Part shown: positions 43,601-52,602 of the stretch, piece after piece
Layout: each line of letters starts with the position of its first letter
How positions within the stretch are numbered: the first letter of the stretch is position 1
DNA from: Spirosoma validum
Lineage (GTDB): Bacteria; Bacteroidota; Bacteroidia; Cytophagales; Spirosomataceae
Length of the DNA: 64,000 bases
Direction of reading: 5' to 3'
Assembly: GCF_014699035.1 (NCBI RefSeq)
Contig: NZ_JACXAA010000003.1
Span: forward strand, 62,001 to 126,000
Notes under the pieces: generated by a model
The model's input: only the letters and a program-made list of their open reading frames with translations
Databases searched by the model: none
What the model was told of the DNA's origin: nothing
Program-made: the position numbers and the translations under genes

Positions 43601-44515
43601 TCAGGAGTGCCCCTTCGTGGTCGCATCGAATATCCGGCAGAAGTTACCACCGCCTATCCTGCCAATTTCATCTTCGTTGAAGCCGGTTTTTAACAAAGCA
43701 TCGACAACGGCGTAATAAAATCCAACCCTTTGATTCTCCCAGGCCATATTCGTACGTTCGCCGACTCCCCCGAGATTTCTACCGGGGTCATTCGGATTCT
43801 TTTTATCGCTTGGGGGACCTGCTTGCTGATTATCGGGATTTCCCCCGCCAGGTTGTGGGACAGAGCCAGCGGGTTTGGGCCCGACATTGCCGGGAGATCG
43901 GTAAGCTGGAGTCATCTTGGTATCTGTGCCGATGCATACATGATCGATGCCAATGGCGTCGACCAGGCCCCGGATGTTCTGAGAATACGCTAGTGGTGTG
44001 TCAGCCAGGTGTGTCCATACGCCAATCAATCCCCCGGCGTCGGCAACGATTTTAGCCTGCTCCTTGCTGATAAGTCTTGGTCGCATCATCTTGGCCATGA
44101 ACGGGTTGTTGCCCAGCTGAGTATTGAGGCCAGTGTGCGAGATGATCACCGGTTGGGTCGCCACTTTGAGGGCTGCATTCAACGTTTCATCGCTGGCATG
44201 TGCCAGGTCAATAAGAATACCTAGCTGGTTGCATTTTTTGATGACATCCTTTCCCAAAGTGGTCAGACCACCAAATTGTGCAGCGTTGGTGTAAACATCG
44301 CCCAATGGTACTGATGCATCGTTATCATGGAGTCGTCCGAGATGCCGTACGCCCCGTTTGTAAGCTTCTTCCACTCGCTCTAACTGCCCTTCCAGGAAAT
44401 GACAACCCTTGTTTGCGTTGCCACACTGCCCGATTAAGCGTTGCTGTAGCGCACTCAGAGCAGCTATTTTTTTGTAAAACAGGTATAAGCGGTTATTATA
44501 GTCGCATCTTATCAC
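43601..44515 (-). pseudogene. Truncated M19 membrane dipeptidase
   Basis: 304 residues are open. From about residue 40 it is clear M19 sequence: FLEGQLERVEEAYKRGVRHL (metal-bridging Glu in LEG), GLTTLGKDVIKKCNQLGILIDLAHAS, VIISHTGLN (His ligand), IGIDHVCIGTDTKM (Asp) and an ending GGGNFCRIFD. The N-terminal 100 or so residues of the family, including the HxD zinc motif and the signal peptide, are missing, and the first 40 residues do not match. A Pro/Gly/Asn-rich insertion lies near 220-265. It is probably a 5'-deleted, inactive gene; a remote chance remains that it is an expressed non-catalytic variant. Confidence 0.72.
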
Positions 44516-44808
44516 GAAAAGCGAAACCAGACCGCCGGGTCGGGTATATTCAGTAATACGGACAGCATCAGTAGCGTCAGTCTTATCCCCAAAAATAGTG
44601 TGATGTCGGCCAGGTCAACGCTGATTGAATTCGATCGCCTATGATGTTCAGCCCCATTCATTGTACATGGAACATTAAGGAAAATTAATATAATTCTAAG
44701 GCCACCTTCAGTCGTCCTCTCTACTTTAGCCGCCATAGACTGGCTAATGCAATTAGCAAACTAGCTGATGTAGCCAGGCAGATTTTCCTTCCTAAATCTC
44801 GCGCTGGT
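44516..44808. other. Gap upstream of the truncated dipeptidase
   Basis: About 290 bp between the divergent dipeptidase remnant and the type IX-secreted protein gene. The missing N-terminus of the dipeptidase is not present in any frame. A different open frame reads into the remnant (RITEYTRPGGLVSLF) and is not recognised. Confidence 0.4.
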
Positions 44809-46542
44809 ATGAAGTACGTTTGGCTGTATAGCTGGCTTTTTGGCCTTTGTTGCACCCTGGCCAATGGTCAGCAACTCGATTGTAACAACATCGGCTTTGA
44901 CCAGGGAACCACCACGGGATGGTTACTCACCAATGGGCAAGTTGCGAATGTGGGGCAGCAGGTTGTTTTTCAGCAGGAAACCGTCGGTACACTCGAAAAC
45001 GGGCACCGGATCACCAGCCTAAGTGATGGTAATGACCCTAAAATAACCAGTGAAGCCATTCCGATGGTTGCTCCGGGCAGTACACATTCCATCCGCATTG
45101 GCAACGTAACACGGGGTAGTCGGTTCGACCGCATTAAAGGATCGTTTGTCGTTACGTCAGATAATACGCTGTTTCAGTATAAACTGGCCGTCATCCTGCA
45201 GAATGCCAACCACGAGGCCTACGAAAAGCCCGGCTTCACCATTCGGATTACCGACAGCGACGGGCAGGAGTTGCCCTGTAGCTTTTACGACGTACAGGTG
45301 TCGGCTGCGGGCACAGTGGACGGATTTAAAACCCAGGGCGATATTCAGTACCGCAATTGGACGGTGGGTGCCATGGACCTTCGAAACTACGTTGGCAAAA
45401 CCATCACGGTTGAAGTAACCGCCCACGGATGTACCCACAACGGGCATTTCGGGTATGCCTACTTCGACGCCCAGTGTCTCAAATCCGAAATTGTTCAGGC
45501 GTCGGCCTGCGCCGATGCCGATGGGTATACGGTACTAAAAGCACCCGAGGGTTTTGACAAATACACCTGGAGCACCGGCCAGACGAGCGCATCCATTCGG
45601 GTAAAGGCGGTGGTCGGGCAAACGTATTGGGTGAAGCTGGTGCCTTTTTCGAGCCTGAACGCTACGTGCGAACTCCAGCTCGACCACCAGATCAAGTTTC
45701 AGGCGGTGCAGACTACGCTTATTAAAGCCATTTGCGAAGGAGATGGCTTTGTCGTGGGCGATACCATCTACCGAACCAGCGGGCACTACATTCGCAAAAT
45801 TAATCGCAACGCACTGTGCGACAGTACGATCAACCTGACGCTCACGGTGAAAGCGCTCGGTAAATCAACGCAGCAGGTAACCATTTGCGAAGGCGGAAAT
45901 CTGACCGTTGGAGACTCAATCTATCGGTTACCCGGTACGTATCTGAATCGCTTTACAGGATCGTCGGGTTGTGATAGCGTCGTGACCACCCAGTTGTCGG
46001 TCAATAAACTGGCGGTGACGCTCACCCCTGATGTGATTGTTACGCAGGGCGATAGTACGCTGTTACAGGCCATCGCTATACCACAGGGGACGTATCGTTT
46101 CGAGTGGAGTCCTGGCAATAGACTAAGCTGTTCTACCTGTGCAGACACCTGGGCGAAGCCATCAACGACCACCAGCTACGCAGTGACGGTTTCCGACGCT
46201 ACGCGGGTTTGCCAACTTACCAGAACCGTCACCGTAACAGTGATTCCCTGCGGAGTATATTTACCTACAGCCTTCTCGCCCAATGAGGATCGGATGAACG
46301 ATCAGTTTGTGATACGTGGCAACACGTGTGTGAAGCAGATCCGGGAACTGGTGATCTACAATCGATGGGGTGAAGTGATTTTCCAGAAGCATGATTTCCC
46401 GATAGCAGACCCTGCTTCGGGTTGGGATGGTACGTATCAGGGCCAACGGGTTCTGAGCGGTGTGTACCCTTACAAACTTCGGGTAGAACTTCATAACGGC
46501 GACCTGACCCACTACACGGGCGTCATTAACTTAGTCCGATAA
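44809..46542 (+). CDS. Secreted protein with type IX (gliding-motility) C-terminal domain
   Basis: 577 residues. Signal peptide about 1-20 (ending ANGQ). The region about 25-235 is a beta-rich module beginning CNNIGFDQGTTTGW, a carbohydrate-binding-like jelly roll by appearance. Two short repeats follow (about 300-395: AICEGDGFVVGDTIYRTSGHY and TICEGGNLTVGDSIYRLPGTY, compared in part). The last 90 residues are a type B sorting domain: YLPTAFSPNEDRMNDQFVI, LVIYNRWGEVIFQ, GWDGTYQGQ, SGVYPYKLR, YTGVINLVR. That domain sends proteins through the type IX secretion system to the cell surface or medium. Function of the passenger unknown. Monocistronic by spacing. Confidence 0.87.
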   Translation: MKYVWLYSWLFGLCCTLANGQQLDCNNIGFDQGTTTGWLLTNGQVANVGQQVVFQQETVGTLENGHRITSLSDGNDPKITSEAIPMVAPGSTHSIRIGNVTRGSRFDRIKGSFVVTSDNTLFQYKLAVILQNANHEAYEKPGFTIRITDSDGQELPCSFYDVQVSAAGTVDGFKTQGDIQYRNWTVGAMDLRNYVGKTITVEVTAHGCTHNGHFGYAYFDAQCLKSEIVQASACADADGYTVLKAPEGFDKYTWSTGQTSASIRVKAVVGQTYWVKLVPFSSLNATCELQLDHQIKFQAVQTTLIKAICEGDGFVVGDTIYRTSGHYIRKINRNALCDSTINLTLTVKALGKSTQQVTICEGGNLTVGDSIYRLPGTYLNRFTGSSGCDSVVTTQLSVNKLAVTLTPDVIVTQGDSTLLQAIAIPQGTYRFEWSPGNRLSCSTCADTWAKPSTTTSYAVTVSDATRVCQLTRTVTVTVIPCGVYLPTAFSPNEDRMNDQFVIRGNTCVKQIRELVIYNRWGEVIFQKHDFPIADPASGWDGTYQGQRVLSGVYPYKLRVELHNGDLTHYTGVINLVR

Positions 46543-46645
46543 CCGCAGCTAAAACGCAGGCAAACCCACGCACATTTTTTACTGCAACAAAATAGGCGAA
46601 ATAAGGTAGTCTTATCGAAACCATAGACAACACCATGACCACTCT

Positions 46646-47341
46646 ATGAAACAACCGCTACGTTATTTGTTTATTCTTATCATTTTCTGGTCTGGCTTGA
46701 TACGTACCGCTGCGCAACCCCCTGCGTCTGTCTCGGGGCGGGTGCTGGGCTACCTGTCGAACCGAATTGGCGATTATGATGGCCTTCGGCTGCGCACAGG
46801 GACGGGCGAAGTACAGCTGTTTTTTCCTCCCCATACAGCCGCTAAAATCCGGGGACTGGCCGCCGTGGGGCAACTGCTGGTTGCCGACGTTAAGCCGGGT
46901 GATGGCGGCCCGGGTCATAGCAGGCCGGGCATTGCCCCGCCCGGCTTAGGGCAAATACCCCAGGAAACAGCGGAAGCAGAGCCACCGGTTATAAAGACGT
47001 ACCGGTTGATGCGCCTGCGGAATACCAGTTCGGGAGCCGCCTTCCAGGTTTCGGATTTGCCGCCCCCACCGCCCCAATCAGGCCGGTTGGTGCAAACGGA
47101 GGGGCGTTTGGTAGGGGACATGCATGACGAAAATGGGCAACTGGTGGCCCTGCTTACGGATAATTATCTGATTGAACTTAAACCCCATCAGGCCGAGCAG
47201 ATTAGCTCGCTGCTGGAGGGGGTCCAGCGGCTGGGTGTGGCTGGATACGAACGGGCGATGGATGGTTTCGTCAATCGAACGGGTCGGCCGCTGCTCCATC
47301 CTACCGCCTTAACCATACGTGGACAAACGTTTGCACTCTGA
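46646..47341 (+). CDS. Secreted protein with two related beta domains, coupled to a two-component system
   Basis: 231 residues. Signal peptide about 1-24 (ending TAAQ). Two similar units follow: about 28-125 (SGRVLGYLSNRIGDYDGLRL, VQLFFPPHTAAKIRGL, RLMRLRN) and about 150-231 (EGRLVGDMHDENGQLVALL, IELKPHQAEQISSLLEGVQ, ALTIRGQTF), joined by Pro/Gly-rich linkers. The spacing of strands suggests OB-like barrels, but I know no named family. Its stop overlaps the start of the response regulator by one base (TGATG), so translation is coupled. It may be a periplasmic sensor partner of the kinase encoded two genes on (inference). Confidence 0.7.
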   Translation: MKQPLRYLFILIIFWSGLIRTAAQPPASVSGRVLGYLSNRIGDYDGLRLRTGTGEVQLFFPPHTAAKIRGLAAVGQLLVADVKPGDGGPGHSRPGIAPPGLGQIPQETAEAEPPVIKTYRLMRLRNTSSGAAFQVSDLPPPPPQSGRLVQTEGRLVGDMHDENGQLVALLTDNYLIELKPHQAEQISSLLEGVQRLGVAGYERAMDGFVNRTGRPLLHPTALTIRGQTFAL

Positions 47342-48024
47342 TGAAAATTCTGTTGATCGACGACGAAGAAAAACTGGTTATTCACCTGCAGAAAGGCCTT
47401 CGTCAGGCGGGTTATTCAGTCGATACGGCCCTGTCGGCGGCCTCGGGACTTGAGCAGGCCGCCGTGGGTGAGTATGACCTGATTCTACTGGACCTGATGC
47501 TGCCTGGTACGACCGGCTTCGACGTGCTCCGTACCCTGCGGGAGTTTGGTATTGAGGTGCCGGTTATGATTTTGAGTGCGCTTAACCAGTCACAACACGT
47601 CGTGCGGGGGCTGGATTTGGGGGCGGTCGATTATCTGCGAAAACCCTTCGAACTAGACGAGTTGTTGGCTCGAATCCGTACTGTTCAGCGGAGTCAGGCT
47701 GGGAGTCGACTGGCCGTATGGCGCGTGGGCGAGTTATCGATGGATCTGGCGAGTCGCCAGGTCAAGCGTGCCGACCAATCCATTACCTTAACACCCCGGG
47801 AGTATCAATTACTGGAACAACTCATGCGCCATGCCGGTCGGGTAATCGCCAAAGCCCAGTTGACCGAAAAAGTCTGGGATTCGGATTTTGACCGGGGAAG
47901 CAATGTGGTCGAAGTACACATGCATCAGTTGCGCAAGAAAATTGACCGGGGCTTTGCTGAACCCCTGCTTGAAACCGTAGTCGGGGTGGGTTATCGACTG
48001 CGCGGTGCGCTGGAAATCAGGTAA
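47341..48024 (+). CDS. OmpR/PhoB-type response regulator
   Basis: 227 residues. Receiver domain about 1-115: acidic pocket IDDEE (Asp7, Asp8), phosphoacceptor Asp51 in LILLDLMLPG, Thr/Ser switch in MILSALNQ and the conserved Lys in YLRKPFELDEL. Winged-helix DNA-binding domain about 130-224 (LTPREYQLLEQLMRHAGRVIAKAQLTEKVW, NVVEVHMHQLRKKID, TVVGVGYRL). Coupled to the upstream secreted protein by a TGATG overlap and followed 24 bp later by its cognate kinase. Targets unknown; the PepSY-like gene facing this operon is a candidate. Confidence 0.93.
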   Translation: MKILLIDDEEKLVIHLQKGLRQAGYSVDTALSAASGLEQAAVGEYDLILLDLMLPGTTGFDVLRTLREFGIEVPVMILSALNQSQHVVRGLDLGAVDYLRKPFELDELLARIRTVQRSQAGSRLAVWRVGELSMDLASRQVKRADQSITLTPREYQLLEQLMRHAGRVIAKAQLTEKVWDSDFDRGSNVVEVHMHQLRKKIDRGFAEPLLETVVGVGYRLRGALEIR

Positions 48025-48047
48025 GTAGTTCATTTCATTTATCGCCT

Positions 48048-49379
48048 ATGTCGTTCCTGCGCCCGGTTCGTAGCATCCGGCTGAAAATTGGTTTAGTTTT
48101 TGGTGTTACGTTCTTTCTTGGCTTTGCCGGTGCCGCCACCTACGTATTTAATCGGGTAAAGGACGTCCTGATTCAGCAGGAAACCCGAGCCCTGACCGAC
48201 CGGGCGGCCCGACTGTCTGAACGAACTTCTGTCTATCCCCTGGTCATTCCGCTACCGGAGCGGGGCGAAATGCTGGCGCTTTGGTATACAACCGGCCGAT
48301 TTACGAAGCGACTGTATCAATCGCCCCGATTTCCGGGCCTAAACGAGAACAATACGTCAGCTGCGGTTGCCCAATCCGATACGTTCCAGCTCGCTCGTTT
48401 TGTTCGAAATACGGACGATGGCTACGGAAGACTAACGACGGTTGTTGGTCGTAGCAACCGCCCACTGGCACGCCAATTGCAACAGATTGGATGGTTGCTG
48501 GCCATTACGTTGCTGATGAGTATGAGCCTGTCCGGCCTTGGGGCGTGGTGGCTGAGTGGCTGGTTGCTACGTCCCCTGCGCGCCATCATCGAATCGGCCC
48601 GATCCGTGAACCGGGCCGAACAGGCCACGCCTATTCCCACGCCTAATACGGGTGACGAGTTGCAGGAATTGGCCGGTACGATCAACGACATGCTGGCCCG
48701 CATCCGGCAAGCGGTCGATACCCAGCACCACTTTTTTGCGGCTGCTTCGCACGAATTGCGCACACCGCTCAGTATCCTCCGTACCGAGATCGAAGTGGCG
48801 CAACGAGAAGACATTACTGACCGTGAACGGCGTTTTCTGGCTAGTCAGCTGGCCGAGTTACGCCGGTTGAGTCGTCTGGTTGATGATTTGCTGGCCATGA
48901 GTCAGCTTCGGGCTGGTACGTTGCAACTGCGCCCCGAAGCTATTGAACTCGACGATTTGACTTTGCTATTGATTGAGCGATACCACAACCCGATTAATCA
49001 GCGACAACTTTATCTGTCGGTCCGGCTGGATGATACGGCTCTTTCACTGACCATCATAGCCGACCAGGATAAACTCACAAATGTATTGCTAAATCTGCTG
49101 GATAATGCCGTCAAGTATGCCGTGCCAAACACCCAGCTCGACCTCAGTATTCTCCAGCAAAACGAATCTATTGTCTGGGCACTAACCAATCAGACGAACG
49201 CACTCGTACCGGACCCAAATCGGCTGGCCCGCGAGTTTTACCAAGCCGATGCGCGGCACGATGGCTACGGATTAGGTCTTTGGATTAGTCACCAGATTGT
49301 TCGGCTTATGGGCGGAACCCTCACCGTAGCGGCCAGCGATGGCTGGTTTCGGGCAGAGGTATGTTTTGAACGACAATAA
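48048..49379 (+). CDS. Membrane sensor histidine kinase
   Basis: 443 residues. Two transmembrane helices (about 13-31, IGLVFGVTFFLGFAGAATY; about 145-170, IGWLLAITLLMSMSLSGLGAWWLSG) enclose a roughly 110-residue periplasmic sensor. A HAMP linker (about 172-225) leads to HisKA with the phosphorylated His in FFAAASHELRTPLS (about residue 239) and an HATPase with N-box VLLNLLDNAVKYA (about 345-357) and G-box GYGLGLWISHQIV. Partner of the response regulator encoded just before. Its small periplasmic loop and the coupled secreted protein suggest envelope sensing. The stop codon overlaps a terminator hairpin. Confidence 0.93.
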   Translation: MSFLRPVRSIRLKIGLVFGVTFFLGFAGAATYVFNRVKDVLIQQETRALTDRAARLSERTSVYPLVIPLPERGEMLALWYTTGRFTKRLYQSPRFPGLNENNTSAAVAQSDTFQLARFVRNTDDGYGRLTTVVGRSNRPLARQLQQIGWLLAITLLMSMSLSGLGAWWLSGWLLRPLRAIIESARSVNRAEQATPIPTPNTGDELQELAGTINDMLARIRQAVDTQHHFFAAASHELRTPLSILRTEIEVAQREDITDRERRFLASQLAELRRLSRLVDDLLAMSQLRAGTLQLRPEAIELDDLTLLLIERYHNPINQRQLYLSVRLDDTALSLTIIADQDKLTNVLLNLLDNAVKYAVPNTQLDLSILQQNESIVWALTNQTNALVPDPNRLAREFYQADARHDGYGLGLWISHQIVRLMGGTLTVAASDGWFRAEVCFERQ

Positions 49380-49409
49380 GGCCAGTCTGCTGTCGCGAAC
49401 TGGCCTTAT
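49376..49409. terminator. Terminator between convergent genes
   Basis: An 11-bp perfect stem (49376-49386 with 49399-49409; arm ataaggccagt) overlapping the kinase stop codon, with a 12-nt loop. It sits between the convergent kinase and PepSY-like genes. No strong T-run, so efficiency is uncertain. Confidence 0.6.
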
Positions 49410-49433
49410 AACAAACAGGCAATACAGGAACAA

Positions 49434-50624
49434 TTATCCCCTCGCTTCGGCCATCAGCAACTCACCGGCTGCCGAGAAGCGGAGTTTATACAGTTGCTGA
49501 CCTACAGCTACGTCCACGTTATATTCGCCACTTGTGCCCATTGGGGGCGTATGCAAATCAGCCGCCAGGTAGGTGTAACTACTGAAGTTGGTTTGCAAAT
49601 ACGACGTAATGGCCGATGGCAATTTGGTGGCATCCAGGATCAGTTGATGATTGGCTGGGGCTCCCGGTGTTAATGTGCCTGAAACCGGAGCCGTTAGCGC
49701 ACCCGGTTTGGGACCCGCTGGTCCACCCACAACTGTGCCCGAACTGGGGGGAGTCGGTCCACCCACTACCGTTCCTGACCCAGGGGCTGTTGGGCCACCC
49801 ACCACGGTACCCGACGCGGGACCACCAACGCCCGGACCCGCCGGAGCGACCAGCGCACCACTCGTATCGAAATGCAGAACGATGGGCTGATTATTGCTAA
49901 ACAGCTTGACGTCGTAGGTGGTCGTTCCATCGTGTACATGCTGTTCAGCCCATCCGTAGGTATAAGCCGCATAGGTACTGCTCAGCGCCGTTTTTATGGC
50001 AGTCGACAGATTATCCCGCGATACATAGCTAACCGAATGCGTTGTGGTTAAACTGCCGGGAGCCGTGTGCGCATCACGGAACGTACCAGTACCGTCAAAA
50101 TGAACGTCGATCCGTTGGTTATTCGATACAATCTGCACCCGGTATTCCTGCACCGTTCCGTTGATCTGCATTGACTCGGCCACTACCAGTTGATAACCGG
50201 CGTAGGTCTGGCTCAGGTAGCTACTAACCGAAGCGGGTAGCTGGGCGGCTGTTAAGCGGGTAACAACTTCGCCCCGTGGCCCGGCGGGTCGGGTGGTTGG
50301 GGCGCCATTGGTGTCGAAGAAATAATCGACGGGGGCACCATTCTGAAGAACCGTTACTTTGGTTCCCCAGTATGTTGTCGTGCCCGGCTGGATCATTTTC
50401 TCCACTTTAATCAGAGTGTACCCCGCTACATTCTGATCCAGGTACGATTTCACGTTCGCGGGGAGCGTTGCGGTCGGTAAGGCAATCAACCCGGCCGACG
50501 CGCGGGCACTAAACAAGGAGCTAGTTTCGACAGCCTGAGTTTGGTCGGGCATCATCGCGTTTTTGCTACAACTTGCTGTAAGCAAGGTCGCCAGAATGGC
50601 GACGGATAAAAGGGTTCGTTTCAT
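49434..50624 (-). CDS. PepSY-like multidomain lipoprotein
   Basis: 396 residues. Lipoprotein signal with lipobox TASC (Cys19). Four PepSY-like (PF11396) units can be seen, each starting with an alpha helix such as LPANVKSYLDQNVAGYTLIKVEKM, LPASVSSYLSQTYAGYQLVVAES, LSTAIKTALSSTYAAYTYGWAEQ and LPSAITSYLQTNFSSYTYLAADL (quoted in part), at about 55-105, 125-180, 205-255 and 330-392. Units three and four are joined by a Gly/Pro/Val linker with three SGTVVGGP repeats (about 262-300). These periplasmic proteins often sit beside two-component systems, as here, where the gene converges on the kinase gene. Function unknown. Confidence 0.82.
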   Translation of the reverse strand: MKRTLLSVAILATLLTASCSKNAMMPDQTQAVETSSLFSARASAGLIALPTATLPANVKSYLDQNVAGYTLIKVEKMIQPGTTTYWGTKVTVLQNGAPVDYFFDTNGAPTTRPAGPRGEVVTRLTAAQLPASVSSYLSQTYAGYQLVVAESMQINGTVQEYRVQIVSNNQRIDVHFDGTGTFRDAHTAPGSLTTTHSVSYVSRDNLSTAIKTALSSTYAAYTYGWAEQHVHDGTTTYDVKLFSNNQPIVLHFDTSGALVAPAGPGVGGPASGTVVGGPTAPGSGTVVGGPTPPSSGTVVGGPAGPKPGALTAPVSGTLTPGAPANHQLILDATKLPSAITSYLQTNFSSYTYLAADLHTPPMGTSGEYNVDVAVGQQLYKLRFSAAGELLMAEARG

Positions 50625-50730
50625 TCGCTTTCTGTGGTTAATAAACCAAAGTTGCTTCGACCCTATTAAGAAACGCTTAAGATAAAATTAATTCAATCCC
50701 ATATCTGGGAATGACTGGTTGCCAATTAAT

Positions 50731-51732
50731 TTATCGCTTTGCGATAGGCCGGACGATTTCATTGAGGAGAATGGTCAGGTCATTGTTCATGAGCCGGATC
50801 TCGGTTTCCAACTGCCCCAGCATGGCCGCCCGAACGGTCAGTTCTTCGGCGGTGTACGTATCGCCATCATCAAAATAAGCTACCTCCCGGTGCGCATGCT
50901 TACGGGCGCGTTTTGCCCCCGCATCCAGCGAAACCAGTACTTCCCAGCGGTTGCGCAACACATCGACGAGCGAGGGACTGTTGCCTGATTTAGGTTGATT
51001 GAGATAATACCAGACGAGGGGTGGGAAAACGGTCGATGTTTTCGGGTGATTCCAGATGTCACGAAGGGGATTGCGGGGATGCCTATACTCGGCTTTAGGA
51101 GGTTTCTGGCGCAAGGCCAGCACACCTAATCCACCTTCGCCGAGACCACCAGCGATGTGAAGCCAGTCAGCCGTTACGTGGTGTTCTCCCAGATTTAAGA
51201 GACTAGCGCCGATAATAGAAACAGCACCAATCGTAATGGCACTAATAGTCATCCGCTTTTCCCGGCTATTTTCCCGACGGGTGAGCAGAGTGGCCGTAAG
51301 CGTGGCTCGTTTGCTGTCACAGTCCACCAGAGCAGCGGCCGTGGCAATATCAAAGCTGGCCAGTTGAAGCTGATCGGTCAGTTTCTGACGTAGCGACAGG
51401 TACTCGTTCGATGTGGGCTGATCGGGTTTCTGCCGCCCTTCCAGTCGGGTTGTCTGGACCAATAGGGGAGTAAGACCCACGGCTTGCGCCATGCGAAGTC
51501 CGCGCTCCCCGTAGCGATGTCGCAACAAAGAATCCTCCGAAGAGCCAGGTGCTAACGTAACGGGGTGAAATACGTAGCCCGAAGTGCCACTGGAGTCAAT
51601 ATCGCACTGGTCACTGGCGACTCTGGCCAGGGTGGAGCTGGCCTGTTTGCTCGATAAACAACCCGTTAACATAACGACGACTAGAAAACCGGTTGTAACG
51701 GCACACATGGATGTAAAGCTTCTTTTGCTCAT
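50731..51732 (-). CDS. Uncharacterised lipoprotein paired with a DUF4239 protein
   Basis: 333 residues from the ATG at 51730-51732, which places a lipoprotein signal (MSKRSFTSMCAVTTGF..., lipobox LTGC); the frame is open 23 codons further upstream. Seen: two cysteines (QCDID and LVDCDSK), a hydrophobic stretch ISAITIGAVSIIGASLL (about 165-181), a Pro-rich middle (NPLRDIWNHPKTSTVFPP) and a long helical C-terminus (about 285-330). I recognise no family. It lies 75 bp downstream of the DUF4239 gene on the same strand (or 6 bp if the longer frame is used), suggesting an operon and a shared envelope role. Confidence 0.65.
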   Translation of the reverse strand: MSKRSFTSMCAVTTGFLVVVMLTGCLSSKQASSTLARVASDQCDIDSSGTSGYVFHPVTLAPGSSEDSLLRHRYGERGLRMAQAVGLTPLLVQTTRLEGRQKPDQPTSNEYLSLRQKLTDQLQLASFDIATAAALVDCDSKRATLTATLLTRRENSREKRMTISAITIGAVSIIGASLLNLGEHHVTADWLHIAGGLGEGGLGVLALRQKPPKAEYRHPRNPLRDIWNHPKTSTVFPPLVWYYLNQPKSGNSPSLVDVLRNRWEVLVSLDAGAKRARKHAHREVAYFDDGDTYTAEELTVRAAMLGQLETEIRLMNNDLTILLNEIVRPIAKR

Positions 51733-51807
51733 AGTTTGATAAAGTAAAGTCAGCCCTCGCGGGTCGTTGATACATAAGAATTTGGTGATGGGTTGCCGCA
51801 TGGGTAG

Positions 51808-52602
51808 TTAGTAATTGACCATTTCGTAGAGTACGGATTCGAAGGCGCTGGCATCCACGCTAAAGCCACCCCGAAACGGATTATCCATCGCGGCCGTCAG
51901 AAACAGCAGTGAACCCAATAGCAGGGCAATCAAAGACGTCAGGGCCAGTTGAGGAACGATGTCATCGGAAACGAAGAACCAGGAAATCGCTACGTTGATC
52001 AACGCCCCTAGGATAATGACCCACCACAGGAGTTCGGGTAGATTAGCCTGGTTTCCCCGCAGGCGCAACCGATGGGCAATCAGCAACTCATTGAGTTGAT
52101 TGATTGCCTGCTCGTGAACAACACGAAGCCGGGGAGTTGGCGGAACGAAATCGAATAAATGATTCTTGAACGAACGCAGAATTGTACTGCTTGCCTGAGA
52201 CACGGTGCCCTGGCTATGGGCAGGCCAGTCCTGCTCAATAACCGACCTGACGTACGCCTTCAACTCCTGCTGATAGGCCTGGCGGTAGGCGGGTGGATAC
52301 GTCGCCATGTCCTGATAAAGGGCCGCGGTGATGGTTGCTTCACTATCGACCTGACTCGATAAGGCCTGAAAATTACTCCATACCCCGGCGGCTACCAGAC
52401 CCAGCAAGATGCCATAAATAACCCCCGAAGAACCTAGAAAGTAACTGACCAGATCGTTGTGTTCGGCGTAGGACGCAACATGCGATTTAACCCACGGACG
52501 AAGCCACACTAAACCCGCCAGCGAGAAAAGTAACGTGGCTGAGCAGCAAAAAATAAAAAACAACCAGTTGGGTATGTAATAAATCCAGTCCACTATCGGC
52601 AC
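51808..52602 (-). CDS. DUF4239 (bestrophin-like) membrane protein
   Basis: 264 residues. Four transmembrane segments: about 10-33 (WLFFIFCCSATLLFSLAGLVWL), 52-74 (FLGSSGVIYGILLGLVAAGVW), 188-208 (WWVIILGALINVAISWFFV) and 215-236 (LALTSLIALLLGSLLFLTAAM). The loop between helices two and three is long and helical and carries SQVDSEATITAALYQDM. The helix arrangement, YGILLGLVAAGVW and the C-terminal DNPFRGGFSVDASAFE are diagnostic of DUF4239, a family distantly compared with bestrophin channels. Transport activity is not demonstrated for it. Next gene downstream encodes a lipoprotein. Confidence 0.85.
   Translation of the reverse strand: MPIVDWIYYIPNWLFFIFCCSATLLFSLAGLVWLRPWVKSHVASYAEHNDLVSYFLGSSGVIYGILLGLVAAGVWSNFQALSSQVDSEATITAALYQDMATYPPAYRQAYQQELKAYVRSVIEQDWPAHSQGTVSQASSTILRSFKNHLFDFVPPTPRLRVVHEQAINQLNELLIAHRLRLRGNQANLPELLWWVIILGALINVAISWFFVSDDIVPQLALTSLIALLLGSLLFLTAAMDNPFRGGFSVDASAFESVLYEMVNY

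Noticed and set aside
44512..44736. Minus-strand frame of 74 codons with a hydrophobic middle
   Set aside because: It overlaps the start of the dipeptidase remnant, matches no family, and its hydrophobic stretch lacks a convincing start. I could not show it to be the missing dipeptidase N-terminus.
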